Assembly (NCBI GenBank): GCA_037176725.1
Contig: JAZBRS010000026.1
Coordinates: forward strand, 156,499,501-156,563,500
DNA length: 64,000 nt
Reading direction: 5' to 3'
From: Posidonia oceanica
Taxonomy: Eukaryota; Streptophyta; Magnoliopsida; Alismatales; Posidoniaceae
Both the position numbers and the translations under genes were made by a program. The notes under the pieces were generated by a model. That model searched no databases and had not been told where the DNA came from. It was given only the letters and a program-made list of their open reading frames with translations. Of the stretch, positions 21,812-32,600 are shown in pieces (position 1 is the first letter of the stretch; each line of letters starts with the position of its first letter).

Positions 21812-23128
21812 ATAGGCACAAGACTATTATCGGAAAGCAGATTCTGAACCTGGTAAAAGCAATCCAACACACTCAACAGTAAACATTCAGACTATGGCAA
21901 TTGAACATATGTAAGCAAAGGGCATTCTGCCGACGCGGCGGGGATTGGCGGGAGTTTCGGGTTGTCGCAGCCTGATGGTGCCAGCGTGTGCTGAGTGGAA
22001 GCACTGTCTCAGCGCTGGAGTAAGCTTTTGCAGAGTAGAATGATCAGAAAGGGGGAGATGACTGGAAAAATGCAGATGCATGCGTGATTGGTGTGGTTTG
22101 CCCTCAGTATCGGGGTGCTTTGGTGCCCGCTGCATAGGAAGGGAGCGGTCCCTAACTCACCGGACTCTACTTGGACTCCTGACTTGCTGGTGGCACTCTA
22201 GGAAAAGGTGTTGGTGATGTTTGGTGGTGGTGTAGAGTGGACGGGCTCCATGCCAAACTCTCAAGGACTTACACTCACTCCTACCTTTTCCTTCTCTCTT
22301 TATGTCGGTGTGCAGGGCTCTCCTCATTCCCATTTTGGAAGCGAGGAGGACCTGATCCGGGCTTTGACTCTTTTCTGGGGCAGGTGAGAGGTGCGGGGTT
22401 ACCCTGCTTGCCTTTATTCTCTTCTTGTTGTTTTTTTTTCTTTTCTTTTTTTTTTTTTGCGGGAATGGGGCCTTTGTCCCCCTCCCTTTCCTTTTCCATC
22501 ATTCTCCCTTTTCTTTGTTTTTTTTTTCTCTTTGTTTTTTTTCTCTTTTTTTTTTCATTTTTCTTTCTCTTTTGGCTTGCAGGTCTCCGCTGTCCCTTTC
22601 CTAGGGGAAATGGGTGTTAGGGTCTTTCAGGTACCGACTTTTGGCTCTCTCTTTCTCTCTTTTCTTGCACATCTAGGCCGAGATATGTATTGCTTTCTGG
22701 CTAATACCTAGCACTCTTCTAAGAGTGTAAGTCTTTAGGAGTTTGGGCACTTCGCTCGCTCTCATTGAGTGGTGGCTCCCTCACTAGTCAAGACGTCTAA
22801 GTAGTATCAGGTGAAGTCGGGAGACTCCTTTCGTAACAGGCAAGCACCTCCGGTTTTCATCACCGGGCAACTATGCAATGCATGATTTGATGAGGAATGT
22901 GAACGGGATGAGCAGGGATGCACAGGAGTGCTGCAATATCAGGAAATGTAAGAAATGGGATGAAGTGAAGTAGGGAGGAGATAGAGCGAAAGAGATACAA
23001 AGACATGTGAGTGGTGAAGATATGACAAGTGGGAGGAAGGATCCGCAATGGCTACTTTCAGCTACTGATAGTACTTCTTGAGGTAGCACATGTTGACCAG
23101 CTCAGACTGCTCGATCTGGTCCATGTTC
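21812..23128. other. Spacer of element B between protease ORF and DUF7745-like gene
   Basis: No coding region is recognised on the minus strand. The plus strand has T-rich tracts at 22430-22570 (A-rich on the sense strand). It also has intron-like signals around 22316, 22384, 22583 and 22629, treated as a separate finding. Confidence 0.5.
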
Positions 23129-25804
23129 TCAAGAGTTACTGTATCCTCGGCGCGCGGCCTCTGTTCTGGGGACTTCCCCTATCTGCTCTGCTGCTGATGA
23201 CACTTCTGCGTGTTCTGCCGACACTACTGAAGGCCTTGCTGACTCTGCGACTGATACTGCTAATGACTTTGCCACTAAAACTTTTGACAATTCTGTCACT
23301 GATTCTGCTTTCTGTTCTGTTGCCGTTGTTGTGTGATCTACTGGTGTCTCTTCTTCTGAATCTGCTAACATGCTTGTGGAGGGCGTATCGGACTGGCGGC
23401 TGACCTGGATACTGCCGCCCCTTGCTATCCTGCCCGAGTGAGGCATGTGCTGCACGAGCCAACTAGACCCACCTTCGGGTTGAATGGTAATGAGCTCATC
23501 GGGTCTAGAGGAGTCCGGCATTCTTGAGTTTTCTTCCAGGGCCATGACGGAGGTGGAGCCCTCTCGCAGAGGATGATCCGTAACCACGGCTTTTCCTTTC
23601 CTTTCTGCGGCTTGGTGCTGTGCCAGGTCTTCTACTATGGATTCGAGCTGTTCCTGGTACAGTAGCTCCAAATCAGACATCCATGAATCGACCTGGGCTT
23701 CTATCGCCCCTCCTTCTTCCTCATCTGAGGGTGAGTCGACATAGTAGGCACCGAGGGCTTGTGGCACTAGCTCGGCTGCAGTATGGATTGCTGTCCCTGG
23801 TACTTGTATGGCCTGACTCACGGGCACGCCCGATTGCGACAGCCTCGGCAAGGGGGACCCAGATGGTCTAGTCAGAGGGATTGCAGATGGATACGCTGCC
23901 AGAGTGACTGCTGCTGTCAGAGGATGGGCACAGGTGTTCTCTTGAAGGTCCGAGGGCCGGGAGACCGTGATGCTCAGTTGGTTCTCCGTGACTGGTGATG
24001 ATGACGAGAGCGCGGCCTCTGATGTCATAGGATCTTGCGATGAAAGTTGCCGTTCTGTGGCAAGAGAATGCGTGACTGATTGGACTGGCTGCATTGCTTG
24101 AGATGCGGCTTCTGAAAAGGGCTGGGCTATGCTGCTGACTGGACTCAGCGATTGACCCTCCTGAGAGGGTGGCAGTTGTGCCGATGCGACAGCGGTTGCG
24201 GGCAGACTGACTGACTGTGCTTGAATTGGTACTAGTGATGCTGAAGTTGGTACTGATGACGCTGACAAGACTGTGGGAACATCAGAGACTGTCAAATCTG
24301 CCAAAGGCTCTACCAAGATTGCTACTTCATGATCTGTGGAAGGAATGGCCAGATAAACCGACTGATGTGCTGTTGAATTGGGCTGGCTTTCGCTGCAAGT
24401 TTGAACTGCCCCTACTGTGCTAGATTGTTCCTCATCGGAGTAGTAGTCCTCAACGCAGACCCAGTCCTCCTCCGGGGATGGAGAGGTTCGGCAAGGCTCC
24501 GACGGCACTATGGCTTGAACGGGATTCGAATCCAGGATGCCTGCGCTTGTGAAGTTAGCCAAACTCCGAGGTATGATCATTCTTCGATTCTTCGCTTGCG
24601 GGCGCTTGCCTTTATCAGTGTGAGGGTCGTACCCTAGACCCTCGTTGTCTCTTCGTTCTTCTGCCACGATTGGTTCAGCGATTCCTTGGCCATGTCGCCC
24701 GAGCGGTGTCCCTTTGACGTAGCGCCACCTGTGACAGACGTTCTCGACCATCTGAAAAGGGTTGTTGTGAACGGCCAAGGAGTTGACACGTTCGAGATCT
24801 GGTAAAAAGTTAACCGGCTCGCACCGATTAACACGGTATAAGGCATTCGAGAGTTCAGGGTCAAAGGGGACAGTCCGTGAAGAGACAGAGGAAACCGCTT
24901 CGATCCGCTCCTTCTCAAAATTCTCCGCCATGACAACGATGACATCGTCACCTCGGCGGAACTTGATCATGCGATGGAGGGTCGAGGGGATAACCTGATG
25001 CTTATGGAGCCAAGGGCGCCCAAGCAGAAAGTTGAAGTTAGGTTCCAAGTCGACGACGTAGAATTCCACATCGAATGTGACCGGACCAATGGTAAGAGGA
25101 ATAATCAGAATCCCTAGAGCGTCATGGTGAGTATTATCAAAAGCTGTCATTCCCTTTACAGCCGGAGTAATGTCCTCGGCCTTGAATCCGAGCTTGGTTG
25201 CTGTTCGCAAGGGGCAGACATTGAGGCCTGACCCATTATCGACCAGTGCAAGGGGAATGCGAAAGTTCTTGAATTGTACCGTGACGAACAAGGGTTGGTT
25301 GTGATTAATCCCCGCCGGAGGCAACTCATCACTTGTGAAAGTGATGACCTGGGGTTCTGCGATCATTCCGACCATGCTTTCTAAGGCGGCAGGTTCTATG
25401 GCTTGGGACACACGGGCGGCTTGGAACACGCGAAGGAAAGCCTCACGATGTTCGGCAGAAGTGTGTATCAGGTCCTAGATGGATATGTCGGCCTTAACCT
25501 TTTTGAGCTGGGAAGTGATATCGGCTTTAGGTTGGCATTTCTTGGTAGTAGGTGGTGCGGTTTTAGGAACAGGTTCAACTACGGTGGATTCAAGAGGCTG
25601 GCCTGAAGATGGTGGGACTGTAGGCTGGGCTAAAGGCAAGGGTATTGCTGGTTCTAGGTGACTAGGCCTGGCTACTGGTGCCGGAGGTCTGTAGACCCTC
25701 CCCGATCGCGTCACTTCCGCACACATTTCTGTGGCGTAGCTGTAAGGTACGCGATGGGTATCCCGGGTTAGGTGGATAACCACGGGAGCGTGTGCAGCGA
25801 GCAC
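23129..25804 (-). CDS. Retroviral-type aspartic protease ORF of element B with long acidic/serine-rich tail
   Basis: The frame is 25804-23129, with one in-frame TAG at 25475-25477. After the stop a 766-residue frame runs from ATG 25429. Residues 61-72 read ALVDNGSGLNVC, the active-site motif of Tat/Ogre proteases, with catalytic Asp 64. FLLGRPWLH at about 134-142 is the second conserved motif of the family. The enzyme would cleave the Gag polyprotein in the particle. In complete relatives RT follows about 60-100 residues later. Here it is replaced by about 550 residues of low-complexity S/P/E/Q/T-rich sequence with no RT, RNase H or integrase motif, ending at 23129. The frame differs from gag by one position, so expression would need frameshifting or splicing. 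The TAG follows a C (CTAG) and probably replaced TGG. Confidence 0.8.
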
Positions 25805-25859
25805 GAGAGGGGCTACAGGCTAAGGAGGGCATGGATAGGAGGGTAGCTGGGAAGGCAAG

Positions 25860-28376
25860 CTAGGTGGAGATTGGGGTCTTGTTAACAGGTGTACAGGAAA
25901 CTCTGGCTGAGGTCTGGCTAGGAGATGTATTGGGGGCTTGGGCCTGGGAAAGCATGGCGGCTGATGCAGAAGGACGCTCCGGCCTGGTGCGCGGTCGGAT
26001 CATATGAACGCCCGACTCGGAACCGGCGACAGCTGCAAGATAGAGAGAGACTGGAAATGGAGTAGAGACATCATGGATAAGCTCGGAAGGATCTACCACA
26101 GACGTGAGAGACCCAGAAGGAAACAAGGAGTGGACTCCTGAGGTCCCTGCGCCTCCTGAATAGGAGTGCTCCAGCAGGGGTCGGCGGACAATATTTGCTG
26201 GGGTAGATGCTGATGCAGGTGCATGAGATGGTGCAGAAGTGGACGTCTCGTGCGTGTCGATCACAATCGTTCCCGATTCGATCAAATCCTGGATAGCATT
26301 CCGGAGAGTGAAGCAATTATCAGTCGAATGCCCGACGCTTCGATGAAAATCGCAGAAAAGGTTCGCCTTAAACCAATGCGGTAGTGGGTTTGGTGGCGGG
26401 CGAACCTCCGGAAATTTCAGGAGCGACGCAACCTTCGGGAGGACGGCAGTGAGCGGTTCCACTAGTGGGGCGAACTTCCGCTTCTCCATGAGTGGCCGTC
26501 TCGGCCTCTGGAATTGTCCTTGCTGAACCGGTGCAGCAGGATAGACCGGTCGAGCGGTGGTAGTGATCTGTGGTGTGGGGTGTGCCCTAGGTGCAGGTGC
26601 GTAATAGATCTGAGGAGGGGCAGGCCGGGACGCCAGACGAACGGGCGCAGCAGGGGAGTCGACGTATGCGACAACGGGCTTCGGCGGATCCTTCCTCTTG
26701 GGACGATTGTTGTTGAGGCTGCTGTTGTTGTTGATGGCACTGCTGCTGCTACCGTTGTTGCTGGCGGGGGCCTGCCTGGCAAGCACAGAGAGTGCGGGGA
26801 AGTTGCCACTCCGCAACGAACTCTCTACTCGAGTGCCAGCTCGGATCAATGCAGTGAAGGTCGTGACAGGTTGGATGCTAAGCAAAGCTCCGGTAGACGG
26901 CTGTGCCCCTTTTATGATGATCTCGATAGACTCCTCGTCGGAGGGCCTATCTCGAACTTGCGAGGCAAGGGCACGCCAGCGGCCGACGTACTCCCCGAAC
27001 GGCTCGCCCGGATTCTGTTTGGTTGCGATCAAGTCTGCGCGCTTCGGGACCAGATCGAGGTTGAAGGAGTACTGTTCCAAGAACGCCTGGCTTAGGTCGT
27101 TCCAAGTCTTGATCGTAGCCATGTCAAGCGAGGTGAACCACTTGAGGGCCAGACCAGACAAACTTTTCTGGAACAGGCGGATCAGCAACCTCTCGTCCGC
27201 CTGGAGTTGGGCGAGATCACCGCAGTACGCCTTCAGATGGGCTATGGGGCAGCCCCTACCATCATACTTCTCAAAGTCCGGTATTTTGAACTTTGGGGGG
27301 AGTACCGCCTCTGGGAAACAACAGAGGTCTCGGAACCGGTAGGTCTGGTGGTCTGTGCCCTGCACTAAACGCAGTGCTTTCTCTAGAACATCCATCCTGT
27401 TGTTGATGGGGTCTGGAATAGCTGCTACAGGCGATGGGGCAGCAGGGGCAGGGACCACGTATACCGATTGGGTCGCACCGAGGTGCTCCTCCGGATCCAC
27501 CATCACATCGCCTGGTGACGCAAGGTGATGGCCGGCATACCCGTGCTGTGGTGGAGTGCAAGGAGGGATGCATGTGGAATTCTGAGTCTGATGCAAAGGG
27601 GGAGGATAAATGGTATGCTGTGTGGTGAGTGCAGGATGCTGGAGCATCAGCGGCCGTACCGGGGCGGTGCCGGGGGCCGGGCCTGCGAGATACTGTGCTC
27701 CCACCAGTCCGAATGACTGGCCACCAGGTGGCGGAGGTGCATGCTGTGTGTGATGTGGTGCAGATGCAAGAGGCGGGATGCGTGCCCCCATCGTCGGAAC
27801 CGTGAGCAGTTGGGACGACGGTCTAGGTGGAAGTGTAGAGTGCAATGCAAGATGTGCGAGAGCAGGCCGCACAGGAATCTCAGGAACAACAGGAGGGGAA
27901 GGAGGGCGGACTGATAGAGCCATACCCTGCAGCCGCTGGATAGTGTCCATCAGTTGCTGGTACTGCTCTTCAGGTGTTCCATCGGTGGGAACACTGAATT
28001 GCAGTGCCGGCGAGGAGCCAGAGCCAAGAGATCCGGACTGTCCAGAAGATTGGTGTCCTAGGGCGAGAGTCGTCGCAGCAGAAGGGGGGTCAAAAGTGAC
28101 AAATCCCTGAGAAGGTGGGGTCAGTGGTGCCTCCGGAACACGAGAAGTGGCCATCAAGATGGACTCAGCGACCGGATCAGGAGGAGCGAGTGTCTGCCAC
28201 TGTCCCACAGCAAACTGGGGTGCCCTAGACGACAGAGGAGAAAATCCTGGCGTCACAGAGGGCACAGAGGGGTTAGAAACGGGAGCCGGAGGGGCCGGAG
28301 CGGAAACCACCTCCGAGGCAAGGGCAAGAGGGGGTTCGACAGTGCGCTGGGCCATTGCTGACCGAGAGCGAGTCAA
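25860..28376 (-). CDS. Gag protein of element B
   Basis: This is one uninterrupted frame of 838 codons. Residues 1-350 are proline/serine-rich. The capsid domain spans about 355-525, with KFKIPDFEKYDGRG, LKAYCGD, LIRLFQKSLSG, WFTSLD, FLEQYSFNLDL and FGEYVGRWRALASQVRDRP. A zinc-knuckle variant with His in place of the second Cys lies at about 675-688 (CDFHRSVGHSTDNC), as in other Tat-type elements. Gag forms the particle and binds RNA. The start could be the ATG at 28376 or the one seven codons later, where element A's gag begins (MAQHTGEPP against MAQRTVEPP). The frame ends just before the protease ORF. That it is fully open over 2.5 kb while its neighbours are broken argues for recent selection or recent insertion. 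Confidence 0.88.
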   Translation of the reverse strand: MTRSRSAMAQRTVEPPLALASEVVSAPAPPAPVSNPSVPSVTPGFSPLSSRAPQFAVGQWQTLAPPDPVAESILMATSRVPEAPLTPPSQGFVTFDPPSAATTLALGHQSSGQSGSLGSGSSPALQFSVPTDGTPEEQYQQLMDTIQRLQGMALSVRPPSPPVVPEIPVRPALAHLALHSTLPPRPSSQLLTVPTMGARIPPLASAPHHTQHAPPPPGGQSFGLVGAQYLAGPAPGTAPVRPLMLQHPALTTQHTIYPPPLHQTQNSTCIPPCTPPQHGYAGHHLASPGDVMVDPEEHLGATQSVYVVPAPAAPSPVAAIPDPINNRMDVLEKALRLVQGTDHQTYRFRDLCCFPEAVLPPKFKIPDFEKYDGRGCPIAHLKAYCGDLAQLQADERLLIRLFQKSLSGLALKWFTSLDMATIKTWNDLSQAFLEQYSFNLDLVPKRADLIATKQNPGEPFGEYVGRWRALASQVRDRPSDEESIEIIIKGAQPSTGALLSIQPVTTFTALIRAGTRVESSLRSGNFPALSVLARQAPASNNGSSSSAINNNSSLNNNRPKRKDPPKPVVAYVDSPAAPVRLASRPAPPQIYYAPAPRAHPTPQITTTARPVYPAAPVQQGQFQRPRRPLMEKRKFAPLVEPLTAVLPKVASLLKFPEVRPPPNPLPHWFKANLFCDFHRSVGHSTDNCFTLRNAIQDLIESGTIVIDTHETSTSAPSHAPASASTPANIVRRPLLEHSYSGGAGTSGVHSLFPSGSLTSVVDPSELIHDVSTPFPVSLYLAAVAGSESGVHMIRPRTRPERPSASAAMLSQAQAPNTSPSQTSARVSCTPVNKTPIST

Positions 28377-29640
28377 AATGGGGCTACGACGAGGGAAAAG
28401 GGGACGGGCTCTACGAGGAGCTATGCTCGCAAAGGCGAGTAGCTCAGAAAGAGATGGTCGAGCACAGGTGTCTCAGTAGAGATATCAGCAAGGGGGGAAC
28501 CTGAGCTCCAGCTAAGGAGATCGCTTACTGAACTCTGTTAAAGACGCAACAGGTTAGGAAAAAAAGAAATGCAAAATGCACTAAGTTATGGCATGAATGA
28601 CATGTATGCTTTCTAGCATGCTCTCTCTCTCACCAATCTAGTGTTTCCTAATAGGTAGTCTACTCCAGATATCCACAAGTGTACGGGTCACCGACTCAAG
28701 TCAGAAAAGCAGGTTCCCTGTCTAACTCCCGGCCCAAAGCTCAGGTAATAACAGGGTGGTGCGTTGGTGGCCTCAACCTCGCCTAAGCGTAGGAAGTACC
28801 CTCCAGTAGCACCGACACGACCCCGGACAAGTGGGGACAGACCGACCGACTCACACCATGCCAAAGCATCGGGGTGAGAGGCCGGAGCCATCCTTCGTAG
28901 ACTGGTAGGTGGACTCAGATGAGAAGAATGCATGCCCTATATGATGCTTATGCAAATGCTTAAAGTTTTTTATCTTGCGCATTTTATTAACCCAGGGGAG
29001 TGAAGGATTGTTTTGAAGTTTCTAGTTACTCCTAGAAGTTCCTTTTACTTGCCATTTTTAGTTAACCACGGGGAGAGCAAACAAGTCTCTACTATCTTAG
29101 GCATGGCATTGTGCGAAAGGGAAGAAAATCAATCAATCATGGCAAGCAATCAACATACAACAAAGCAAAAGGCAAGTGCATGGCATGTGTAAGTGTTTGT
29201 GAGCATGATGGTGAAGGGAAAGCATTCATCAGGACAAAAGGCATATATACATGGCATGTGCGTGTGTAATGACATAGCAAATGTGTAAAAGAAAGCATTC
29301 ATCATTCAAAAAGCATGTATTATTGCCAAACAAGTATGTAGACATGCATTATGCGGGAAATAAAGCAATAATAAGCAAGCAAGATAAAGAAAAATAAAGA
29401 CAGGTAAGCTGTAAAAAAAAAGCAAGGAAATAAGCAAGTAAACAAACAGCAGAGGCGAAGCAAAACAAAACAGAGCGCAAACCGAGGCAAAGGAGGTGCA
29501 AAACCTAAACTGAGCAGTCACGGGCGACTCGCCAGGAGTTTGCACAGGAAAAGGAGTAAAAACAGGCAAGGGAAACACAAAGGCAAGCAAAGAAGGCAAA
29601 ACCCAAGCAGAAAGCGAGCGAGCCAAAGCCAAACGAAAGC
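28377..29640 (-). other. Leader (5' untranslated internal region) of element B
   Basis: It lies between PBS and gag. From 28736 to 29640 it aligns by eye with 43258-44024 of element A, including the words GGTGCGTTGGTGGCCTC, ACCGAC(A/G)CGACCCC and GAGAAGAATGCATGC. It is a good candidate for RNA packaging or dimerisation signals. No ORF is conserved. Confidence 0.6.
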
Positions 29641-29651
29641 CGGAGTCGCCA
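29641..29651 (-). other. Truncated primer binding site of element B
   Basis: On the minus strand TGGCGACTCCG follows one base after the LTR, then the match to the A-element PBS stops. Compared with A, 18 bp between two GGAGT repeats are missing, leaving 11 of 19 PBS bases. Confidence 0.65.
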
Positions 29652-29652
29652 C

Positions 29653-32600
29653 TGTAGTAATCCCAGTGTTCGGATCGTCCATGCACGTTGCCAAAGCTCG
29701 CATGCACCGATCAGAATCAGGTTCACTAATAGCGGCTATGTCCGAGAAGGAAGACCTAACTCGGAAGCATTTAAAAGAGAGAAAAAGGGAGGAAAAGAAG
29801 AAGATAAGACAAAATCGGAGTCGCCACCAAGTCTATTAGATCGGGAGACAAGGAAAATCGGGGAAATGCGTGAATAACCACGCAAAACCAAGCAGAAGAT
29901 GCAATGCAGGGCAATGCAAAAGAAACGAGATGCAAATGAATGCAAATGATATGACTCGTGCCTAGGATAAGGGCAATATGGTCATTACGGGCCAAGAGAG
30001 AGGGCAAGGACTCCTGTTACGTGCGGGGAAGGTGTTAGGCACCCCCGACACGCCCGAGAATCGGTCTTTCTAGGCTTACGCTCGCATACGCAGGGAAATA
30101 CAGACTTTAAATGCCTAAGTGCCAATGAATGTCTATCTAAATGCTCAAAGGTGTGCTCTAAGTGAGGGAAAGCAATGCAAGAAAGTAAACGTGCAATCTA
30201 AGCGCTCAGCAACGCTGTCTGTGTTCCGAACCGGGCGAGACCTGGCTCGTGAGAACTCCGGACAGTAAGCATTACTGCCCTATATGCAAATGCAGGCGAT
30301 AAAACAAAATAGCGGGGAAAACAGGCAATACGGGCGACATGCAAGGGGAAACAACGTAAAACACACGGAACGGTGCGAGAAACGAAGCGAGAACATAAAA
30401 CGATGCGAGAAACGAGGTTGACATGCAAAACGATGCGAGAAACGGAACAAGAACGCGAAACAGTGCAGGAAAACGAAAAGGGGCGCAAAACAGAGCAAGG
30501 AAACAAAGCGACACGCAAAACGGAGCGAGAAAACGAGAGGGCATGCAAAACGGTGTGAGAAAAAGAAGCTGCACGCAAAACGGTGCGAGAAAACAGAACT
30601 GCGCGCAAAACGGAGCGAGAAAACCAAAGGGCACGTAAAACGGTGCAAGACAGAAGTGGCACGCAAAACGGTGCGAGAAAACAGAACTGTACGCAAAACG
30701 AGGCAAGAAAACCAAAGGACACGTAAAACGGTGCAAGACAGAGAAGCGGCACACAAAACGGTGCGAGAAAACAGAACTGCGTGCAAAACGGAGCGAGAAA
30801 ACCAAAGGGCACGCAAAACTATGCAAGACAAAGAAGCGGCACGCAAAACGGTGCGAGAAAACAGAACTGCACGCAAAACGGGGCAAGAAAACGAAAGGGC
30901 ACGCAAAACGGTGCAAGACAGAGAAGCGACACGCAAAACAGTGCGAGAAAACAGAACTGCGTGCAAAACGGAGCGAGAAAACCAAAGGACACGCAAAACG
31001 GTGCGAGAAAACAGAACTGCACACAAAACGGAGCAAGAAAACCAAAGGGCACGCAAAACGGTGCAAGACAGAGAAGCGGTACGCAAAACGGTGCGAGAAA
31101 ACAGAACTGCGCGCAAAACGGAGCGAGAAAACCAAAGGGCACGCAAAACGGTGCAAGACAAAGAAGCGGCACGCAAAACGGTGCGAGACAAAGCGAAAAG
31201 AGTGCGCAAAAACCATGCGATGCGAATGATATGCAAAACAATACTGCCGAAGTTCAGGGGGACTTACCTTGGACATCCGAAGCCTGATCTGAAATTCGAT
31301 TGGTCCATGTTGAAGAGTGCTCCGCCGGGGTCGCTCTGGCAGCTCATTTGGAGAGATCCAACGGTCAGATTGGAAGATATCGCAGTTCCAAGATGGAGGG
31401 GCCAGAACAGGGGGGAAGAACAGATCTAAGTGTTCAAGAGGTCCTAAGGGTGTGCAAAAAGGTCCTCCCAGGTGAAAGGGAGCTAAAGGGACTTAATGTG
31501 TGCAAAGGGGTGCTTAATGCAAAGCTAAATGAATGCAGAATGCATGCAGAAGCAAGAAAAGACAAGAAGGAGAATTTTGGGAAAAACAGGGATTCAAATG
31601 CATTTTTAGAAAGAAAAGGGGGTTAAATCCAAAGTTTTTGAAAAAGATGGGGCTCTACAGGCAGAGTTTTGGAAACAGGAGGGATTGCATGTAGCTTTGC
31701 AAAAGACTAGGCTTAGAATGATATTTTAAAAAGTGGGTATGCATCAGAGGAAGTTTTGAAAGCAAATGGCAAGCAAAATGCAATTTTGAAAAAACTCTGG
31801 GGTCTAAAATGCAATTTTTCCAGAAAACAGGGCTCTAGAGAGTCCGAGAATGCAAGTGGAGGGCCTACGCGTAATTTTGCAAACATGGGAGCTAGAATGC
31901 AATTTTGAGGGCAAAACAGGCATTTTACATGATTTTAAAGGGATGCAAAGGATCTATGTGTCATTTTGAAATCATGTAGGGTCAAAAATGCAATTTAATA
32001 TGCAAAATATGCTCTGAAATCACAGATAAAGGACTGATGTGCAATTTTTTAAAAATGCAGGGTTGAGAATGCAATGCAATAAGCTAAAATGCATGCAAAA
32101 TGATTACTGTGCATTTAAAATGGACCTAGATGCAAAAATGAGAAAACAGGAGGGCAAATATGCAATGCAGTATGCAAAATAAGGAAATAACCCTAAGTTA
32201 CTACAGTGCATGGGACTTAAATGCAAAACAGTAAAATACAGGGACACAGAATGCAATATTATATGGTAAACTTGTTGCATTTAAATTGAATGATCTACTG
32301 CAGGACCTGGATGCAATAATTGAAAACAGAGGGGCTAAAGCATAAATATTTATAACTAGAAAGCACAGTAAACGGACTGGAGTGTAAATACAGAAAAACA
32401 GAAACATTTAATGCAATTTAGCATGGTTTTAAATAAAAAACAAAGCAGACTAAATGACAGAAGGACTGAAACGCAAAACTAAGAAAACTTAAGCTAAACA
32501 TGCAATATTCACTTAAAAACCATATAAACGAAAAATAAATGCACAGTGTCGGCCGACGGTGACGAGCACTGTAGCAGCTGGCTGCCGGAGCTCGTGACCG

